Source of the DNA: RUG13615 sp040307715 | GTDB lineage: Bacteria; Bacillota; Clostridia; Peptostreptococcales; Anaerovoracaceae | Length of the DNA stretch: 7,874 nucleotides | Assembly (NCBI GenBank): GCA_040307715.1 | Contig: JAWRJC010000007.1 | Coordinates: 1-7,874, forward strand | Direction: 5' to 3' | Shown here: positions 4,901 through 7,874 of the stretch, piece by piece | How the letters are laid out: each line of letters starts with the position of its first letter | Numbering within the stretch: the stretch's first letter is position 1 | Translations under genes and position numbers: made by a program | The notes under the pieces: model-generated | Told to the model about the DNA's origin: nothing | Databases searched by the model: none | The model's input: only the letters and a program-made list of their open reading frames with translations

Positions 4901-7874
4901 CGCCGAAGAACGGAGATACCGAGGCACCCGGCAAGCCGGCGATCACGAATGCATGGATGAGTTTTGAAGACAATGTTTACCCGTACGATACGACATTTGA
5001 TCCGACCAGGGGCAACCTTAATGCGTATCTGAACTATACGTGGACGGAATCGCTGACAGGCGGCGGTGCCGACAGGTTCAATATTGAGTATATCACGCCG
5101 GATGGGTACACAGGTCACGGGGTGGCTTATCTGTACAACGGAATGTCCCATAAAGACGGCGTCACCCTTCCTTATGATACGGGAGATCATACCATCAGGG
5201 TCAGTGCCGTGAATGAAATCGGGGAGAGTGAGTACGACGAGGTGACGATCCGGACATACGGCATTCCGCGGCTCAGAGTCAAGGACGCCGCTGCGGGTAC
5301 GGTGGAAGTGCGGTTCACCGCACCGGAAGATGACAACGCCGTTGTGACCGCATACAGGATAGATAGAAGGAGCCAATACGGACTGTGGGGTACTGTTGAT
5401 ACCGTTGCTCCTTCTTCGCTCACGACTGCCGACGGACAGGACGGACAGTTTTATATCTACACTGACAACAGCGCAAAGGAAGGCGGCACTTATTTCTATC
5501 GAGTGACCGCAGTGTGCGCCGACGGAATCGACAGAACATCTGCAGAACGGGAAATCACTTCGCAGGGAACCGCATCCGCGCTGACTGCTCCGTCCGGGCT
5601 GCAGGCAACAATCAGAGACGGCGGGATCTTCCTGGAGTGGCAGGCGCCGGCGGAAGGAAACGTCGATCACTATGAGTGCTGCATGACTGAAGACGGCGAA
5701 TCAGAGGGATTCACCTTTGAACTGACTGACAGTAATGCGACCTCCGCGGTTTATCCAAACGGGTACTGGTCGGAAGGACAGACGCAAACGCTCAAGGTGC
5801 GTGCTGTGAACAGCGCAGGAGAAGGTCCGTGGAGCGAAGAAATCACGATTGCCATCACCGGAAACGCACTGCATGGGATGACGCAGGAGGCTCCGCCGAA
5901 GAGGATTTCGCTGCAGGCAACGCCGGGAGACGGACAGATCACCCTCAACTGGTACCGGGCGCCGCTGGAACGCGATGAGTACGGCGTGACCAGCGGGGAA
6001 GCGATGTACTACATCCTGCAGAAGACCCGGATGCCGGATGGTCTGGATGAGGAGCAGGACTCCAGCGAAATCATGATCAAAGCGGATCCGCAGAAGAATC
6101 CGTCCGTTCCCTATGAGTACATCGATACGGATGTGGAGAACGGCCGGGTGTACAGATATGTGATCATTCCCACGAACTCAGCAGGATCCATGTATCCGGA
6201 ATACTATTCCTACGCCACTCCAAACGGTCCGTCAGCAACAGACCGGGCGGTCGAAGAACTCACAGCGCTTGCGGAGAGCCTTCCGGATCCCGCGGATGTC
6301 TCGCCGGATGACGAAGCAGTCATCAAGACCATCGAGGAAATCTGGGAAGCGTTGCCGGAGGACGTCAAAGAAGAACTGCCGGACGAAGTGAAAGAGAAGA
6401 TCGAGGGCGTCATCGAAGCCCTGAATGATCTTGCTGAACGGGAAAAATATGCGGAAATCATCGCCCCGGTACAGGCACTGATCGATGCCCTGCCGGAGCC
6501 TTCCGCTGTGACACTGGAAGATGAAGAACAGATCCGGGCAGCGAGAGAGGCCGTCATGCAGCTCGATCCGGCTGCCCGGAAATATCTCAGCAAGAGCAGA
6601 CTGCTCGCCGATGAGGCGGCGCTTGCGGCGCTGATCAAAGAACGGGATGACAGAGCAGCGGCAGATGCGGTCGCGGCGCTGATCGCGCAGATCCCGTCGC
6701 CGGGCGAAACGATCACACTGGAGGATGGGCCCGCGATCGACGCGGCCAAGGCCGCTTACGATGCTCTGACAGATGACCAGAAGGGATATCTGCCGGAGAA
6801 CGCGGATTACAAACTGGCTGCGGCGGTGGCCGCGCTGAAAGAACTGCGGAAAACGGATCTCGCGGATGCAAGAATCCAGGCACTGGATATGCCGTATACC
6901 GGCGCTGCTGTGCTGCCGGATCTGACCGTGACGGTCGAGAAGGACGGGGAAACGGTCACTTTGCAGTACGGTGCCGATTATTTCATCGAAGCCATTGATA
7001 ACAATATAGAAGTCGGCACGGCGCAGATTACGCTGGCTGGTATGGGCGACAACTGCAAAGGCAGCAAGTCCGTGACATTCCGGATCGTGCCGGCCCATCT
7101 CGGCGGGCTGGACGGCGGACCGGCAGCGGTCATCGATGCGATTCCGGATCAGACCTACACCGGGGAAGCGCTTACGCCTGCCGTGACACTCAGACGCACT
7201 GTTGACGGCCGGGAGACCGTACTCGTGCAGGGTGAAAGAGGAGAAGCCGGGACAGACTATTACGTGGAGTACAGGCAGAATACCGGAATCGGGACGGCGC
7301 GGGTCACGGTCACCGGGCAGGGGAACTACTGCGGGGTGATCACCGGGACGTTCCGGATCGCGCCGATCGACATCACGAATTCCCCCGAGGTGACCGTCAC
7401 GGGGATCGAGCCGGAGTACCGGTACACCGGGAAGGAGATCAAGCCGGCACCTCTGTCCGTCATGTTCGGGCAGCAGCCGCTCCTCGAGGACACGGATTAT
7501 ACGGTCAGCTATCAGAACAATGTCAACGCCGGTACGGCAAAGGTGATCATTACCGGGAAGGGGATTTATGCCGGTACGGTCACGAAGACCTTCAAGATCA
7601 CAGGAAAGCCCTGCAATATCAAGAACCTGTGGGCGAGCCAGCACGATGTCGGCCGGGTTAAATTCAAATGGACGAAAGAGTCTTCCTTCACGCCGGCAGG
7701 ATGGGAGGTACACTACCGCACCAAGAAGATCGGCGGCGGCAGCTGGAGCGGATGGACGCAGAAGTCGTTCAGCGCGTCCACATATGAATACTGGTGTCCT
7801 GTGAAAGCGGACTATGTCGTGGAGATCCACGCAAGAGCCAAGGGCGACACGTCCTGGAGCCAGGGCATCATCAC
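1855..7874 (+). CDS. Giant secreted multidomain surface protein (Ig-like, FN3 array, helical modules, YTG repeats), 3' end outside window
   Basis: One frame is open from the ATG at 1855 to the window edge: 2006 complete codons and no stop. Residues 1-29 are a classical signal peptide: basic MKKR, a hydrophobic core, and an A-F-A cleavage motif before AEE. Residues 30-100 are an acidic Ala/Pro/Glu/Gln linker. Two related Ig-like domains follow (103-419), then about nine FN3-like domains (420-1463), three helical modules (1464-1668), three YTG beta repeats (1669-1917) and the start of another FN3-like domain (1918 onward). No catalytic motif or internal membrane segment is visible. The architecture suits an adhesin, scaffold or glycan-binding surface protein, and large proteins of this style are common in gut Firmicutes and Coriobacteriia. 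The anchor would be at the unseen C-terminus. The gene is divergent from a membrane LuxR-type regulator that may control it. It is complete in frame, with no frameshift seen. The ligand and exact role are unknown. Confidence 0.93.
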   Translation, partial: MKKRTLSRIAAVLLAVAVTVSLMPLPAFAAEELQENGEQIEEQDAAEESPAGQTDAEEETAVPGQEAADETAADAAAPGQEPADAPAPEEESVSEPSAGTMPLTLVGSSIPVTAMTHLADGKQAVYVSFKVKNNSSETLEDVTLVESPEFTAIDRYGTEYEWTPYSVNNFRYDSSGAHEVENAEANYFGYDIAPGQTATFWLVVRTDSLAAGSYTHKIKLGRKEERWWTDDEGYSNREVYVAETYTDGITVNLLTYNAPVKISVGKFVFPFSVTQQNVLDLGTYDLSSYNAYDLYNDIANYTIGIKNVSTANDPYAGTVPNAVFFYHLEYEGSPYNQSPVSNASLWDDSYLHTVGPDAIQEIGLRVKPEDWVEGTYTGNLVISPSPAKITVNGGSVACDESRALVKVPFKVTFTGRNPNLPDAPAGLTATAGNGRVELSWNVPMTADGEPYTSDYCVYRREGTETETDWKKIDWTKYEDLYANTTDPFFVDDSAENGKTYSYVVFAGGSPRHGYPSNAATAAPSESAGAVKLSAPIFSAYPEMESVELTWHLPENSIYNPTHGSGEGVIDHFNIYRNGKLYAQVDRSAVIDNSHWDSNVFTGETYYVYDFDWEYNVSVEPQVVYAWQVAAVDMEGNEGYLCTAQDVAAKTRVPVLDSHNVGWYSDYTFDDNGYNGLYFDPALTGSEGSGLKLGVWSSTEYGSSITTLKITRREGDNGEETVLAEATPMNYVNGGTEYDWIDGTVQKGKTYTYTVTGSVGAREKTNSYSFAVKIPANNSEELLSYDGPSVTYSLKESGTTPTLELWRAAGSSYKIYRNGALVKSYPQSDESAMVTWSDTPAEDGTYIYQVERITNGVAVPGSAHTFVKDTSPTDESTLPQKPGAPALTARLCEGTVVFSIVPSAEGGEADGYYLYRTDNGEYNEWQWTYGDGTRGEDYPWYAAGRYTRLSSDKTSYNDTNVNWSGYDGWDEASQQSIYTQKEHKWWIVAYNEVGVSAPSQIVTYADAPVADGEGYEAPKNGDTEAPGKPAITNAWMSFEDNVYPYDTTFDPTRGNLNAYLNYTWTESLTGGGADRFNIEYITPDGYTGHGVAYLYNGMSHKDGVTLPYDTGDHTIRVSAVNEIGESEYDEVTIRTYGIPRLRVKDAAAGTVEVRFTAPEDDNAVVTAYRIDRRSQYGLWGTVDTVAPSSLTTADGQDGQFYIYTDNSAKEGGTYFYRVTAVCADGIDRTSAEREITSQGTASALTAPSGLQATIRDGGIFLEWQAPAEGNVDHYECCMTEDGESEGFTFELTDSNATSAVYPNGYWSEGQTQTLKVRAVNSAGEGPWSEEITIAITGNALHGMTQEAPPKRISLQATPGDGQITLNWYRAPLERDEYGVTSGEAMYYILQKTRMPDGLDEEQDSSEIMIKADPQKNPSVPYEYIDTDVENGRVYRYVIIPTNSAGSMYPEYYSYATPNGPSATDRAVEELTALAESLPDPADVSPDDEAVIKTIEEIWEALPEDVKEELPDEVKEKIEGVIEALNDLAEREKYAEIIAPVQALIDALPEPSAVTLEDEEQIRAAREAVMQLDPAARKYLSKSRLLADEAALAALIKERDDRAAADAVAALIAQIPSPGETITLEDGPAIDAAKAAYDALTDDQKGYLPENADYKLAAAVAALKELRKTDLADARIQALDMPYTGAAVLPDLTVTVEKDGETVTLQYGADYFIEAIDNNIEVGTAQITLAGMGDNCKGSKSVTFRIVPAHLGGLDGGPAAVIDAIPDQTYTGEALTPAVTLRRTVDGRETVLVQGERGEAGTDYYVEYRQNTGIGTARVTVTGQGNYCGVITGTFRIAPIDITNSPEVTVTGIEPEYRYTGKEIKPAPLSVMFGQQPLLEDTDYTVSYQNNVNAGTAKVIITGKGIYAGTVTKTFKITGKPCNIKNLWASQHDVGRVKFKWTKESSFTPAGWEVHYRTKKIGGGSWSGWTQKSFSASTYEYWCPVKADYVVEIHARAKGDTSWSQGII
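1942..2154 (+). other. Acidic low-complexity linker of the giant protein
   Basis: Residues 30-100 are dominated by Ala, Glu, Gln, Asp and Pro, with recurring short units such as PGQE and AADE and no predicted hydrophobic core. It is probably an extended, disordered, strongly negative spacer just after the mature N-terminus. Similar stretches follow signal peptides in many secreted proteins of gut Firmicutes and Actinobacteria. Confidence 0.7.
2161..3111 (+). repeat. Two divergent tandem Ig-like domains (residues 103-259 and 260-419)
   Basis: Both halves share the same order of marks. First comes a strand ending in a K-N-x-S turn (VKNNSSETL in copy 1, IKNVSTAND in copy 2). Much later comes a G-P/P-G turn followed by a strand and a G-x-Y-T hairpin: IAPGQTATFWLVV...GSYTHKIKL in copy 1 and VGPDAIQEIGLRV...GTYTGNLVI in copy 2. 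This resembles CARDB-, ASPM/SPD-2/Hydin- or related Ig-like beta domains of secreted proteins. The match is to the fold pattern only, and the family within the Ig clan is uncertain. Both are rich in Tyr and Asn. Confidence 0.5.
3112..6243 (+). repeat. Array of about nine FN3-like domains (residues 420-1463)
   Basis: Approximate units are residues 420-525, 530-650, 651-780, 781-879, 880-1022, 1023-1136, 1137-1241, 1242-1336 and 1343-1460. Recurrent FN3 marks are an opening P-x-x-L-x-A (DAPAGLTATAG, TAPSGLQATIRD, ISLQATPGDG), a B-strand Trp (VELSWNVP, VELTWHLP, IFLEWQAP, ITLNWYRAP), a C-strand Tyr motif (IYRNG twice, VYRREG, LYRTDN), a late G-x-x-Y-x-Y-x-V strand (GKTYSYVV, GTYFYRVTAV, GRVYRYVI) and S-x-x-S endings. 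Units 3, 5 and 6 are diverged and could be other Ig-like folds. Units vary in length from about 95 to 143 residues, so this is an old, diversified array with no recent duplications. Confidence 0.75.
6244..6858 (+). repeat. Three tandem helical modules of 67-69 residues (residues 1464-1668)
   Basis: Modules lie at residues 1464-1530, 1531-1599 and 1600-1668. Each begins with a helix containing A-L-x-x-x-[LI]-P-x-P (ALAESLPDP, ALIDALPEP, ALIAQIPSP), continues with V/I-[ST]-x-[DE]-D-E/G-x-x-I starting a second helix (VSPDDEAVI, VTLEDEEQI, ITLEDGPAI), and ends in a third helix of E-x-x-x-x-x-L-x-x-L type. The best conserved copy has KAAYDALTDDQKGYL, a signature of the three-helix spacer repeat often found in Gram-positive surface proteins. 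The likely role is a rigid stalk. Copy 1 is the most diverged: its middle is DVKEELPDEVKEK in place of the A-Y-x-A-L unit. Confidence 0.75.
6859..7605 (+). repeat. Three tandem 'YTG' beta-sandwich repeats (residues 1669-1917)
   Basis: Repeats lie at residues 1669-1751, 1752-1840 and 1841-1917. Each has, in order, Y-T-G (MPYTGAAV, QTYTGEAL, YRYTGKEI), a proline-led strand, an acidic D-Y-x-[VI] strand (ADYFIEAI, TDYYVEYR, TDYTVSYQ), N-[NT] plus [VA]GTA or IGTA, a G-x-G-x-[YN] turn, and a closing F-[RK]-I (TFRI, TFRI, TFKI). This module is widespread at the C-terminal half of giant secreted proteins of gut Firmicutes and Coriobacteriia. Repeats 1 and 2 carry a cysteine in the same column (C1734, C1826) where repeat 3 has alanine. 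The role is probably structural or binding; none of the three shows catalytic residues. Confidence 0.8.
7606..7874 (+). other. Start of a C-terminal FN3-like domain, cut by the window edge
   Basis: From residue 1918 the chain reads as a fresh FN3-like unit: VKFKWTK as the B strand, GWEVHYRTKK as the C strand, then YVVEIHARAK as the F strand. The W-E-V-x-Y-R-T-K style is common in FN3 units that close giant proteins of this class, frequently after YTG repeats. The chain is still open at the last base, so the end of the domain and any anchor are not visible. Confidence 0.6.

Noticed and set aside
4360..5670. Minus-strand open frame of 436 codons
   Set aside because: An antisense shadow of the FN3 array, with Arg/Val/Cys-rich composition and no ribosome binding site or known motif.
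3112..6243. Possible recent tandem duplication within the FN3 array
   Set aside because: Units share only scattered motif positions and vary widely in length, and no long DNA-level direct repeat was seen.
6232..7830. Minus-strand open frame of 532 codons opposite the giant gene
   Set aside because: The translation is Arg/His/Asp-rich with no domain logic and is the mirror of GC-rich codons. The plus strand in this region shows helical modules and YTG repeats in frame.
1..7874. CRISPR array, tRNA, rRNA, transposase or phage genes
   Set aside because: No spaced direct repeats, no cloverleaf-like sequence, and no transposase or integrase motifs were found on either strand.

Overview
The window looks like part of the chromosome of a Gram-positive, probably gut-associated anaerobe in Coriobacteriia or a GC-rich Clostridia lineage. 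This rests on three things: GC-rich codon usage, a 12-helix membrane protein fused to a LuxR-type DNA-binding domain (a type especially expanded in Eggerthellaceae and relatives), and very large secreted proteins built from Ig-like, fibronectin type III and 'YTG...GTA...FRI' repeats. The placement is an inference from gene style; no rRNA or housekeeping marker is present.

Layout. (1) Bases 2-214 hold the C-terminal end of a plus-strand gene that ends in a bacterial Ig-like (BIg2-type) domain, followed by a strong hairpin terminator at 235-266. (2) Bases 293-1657, minus strand, encode a complete 454-residue membrane protein with a C-terminal LuxR/GerE helix-turn-helix. It converges on gene 1, and the hairpin lies between the two stops. 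(3) Bases 1658-1854 are a divergent intergenic region with a fair sigma70-type promoter for the LuxR gene, a weaker one for the plus-strand gene, a CTACCC direct repeat with an 11-base period, and a perfect 12-base palindrome next to the plus-strand ribosome binding site. (4) From 1855 to the window end a single plus-strand frame stays open for 2006 codons with no stop.

The giant protein has a signal peptide (residues 1-29), an acidic Ala/Pro/Glu linker (30-100), a pair of related Ig-like domains (103-419), an array of about nine FN3-like domains (420-1463), three helical modules of 67-69 residues (1464-1668), three 'YTG' beta repeats (1669-1917), and the start of another FN3-like domain at the window edge. 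No enzyme domain is visible. It is best read as a secreted or surface adhesin or scaffold; the anchor, if any, lies beyond the window.

The likely biological unit is the divergent pair. The membrane-embedded LuxR protein may sense a ligand or membrane state and control the giant surface protein, its own gene, or both, through sites in the shared intergenic region. This is inferred from gene arrangement and is not shown by the sequence.
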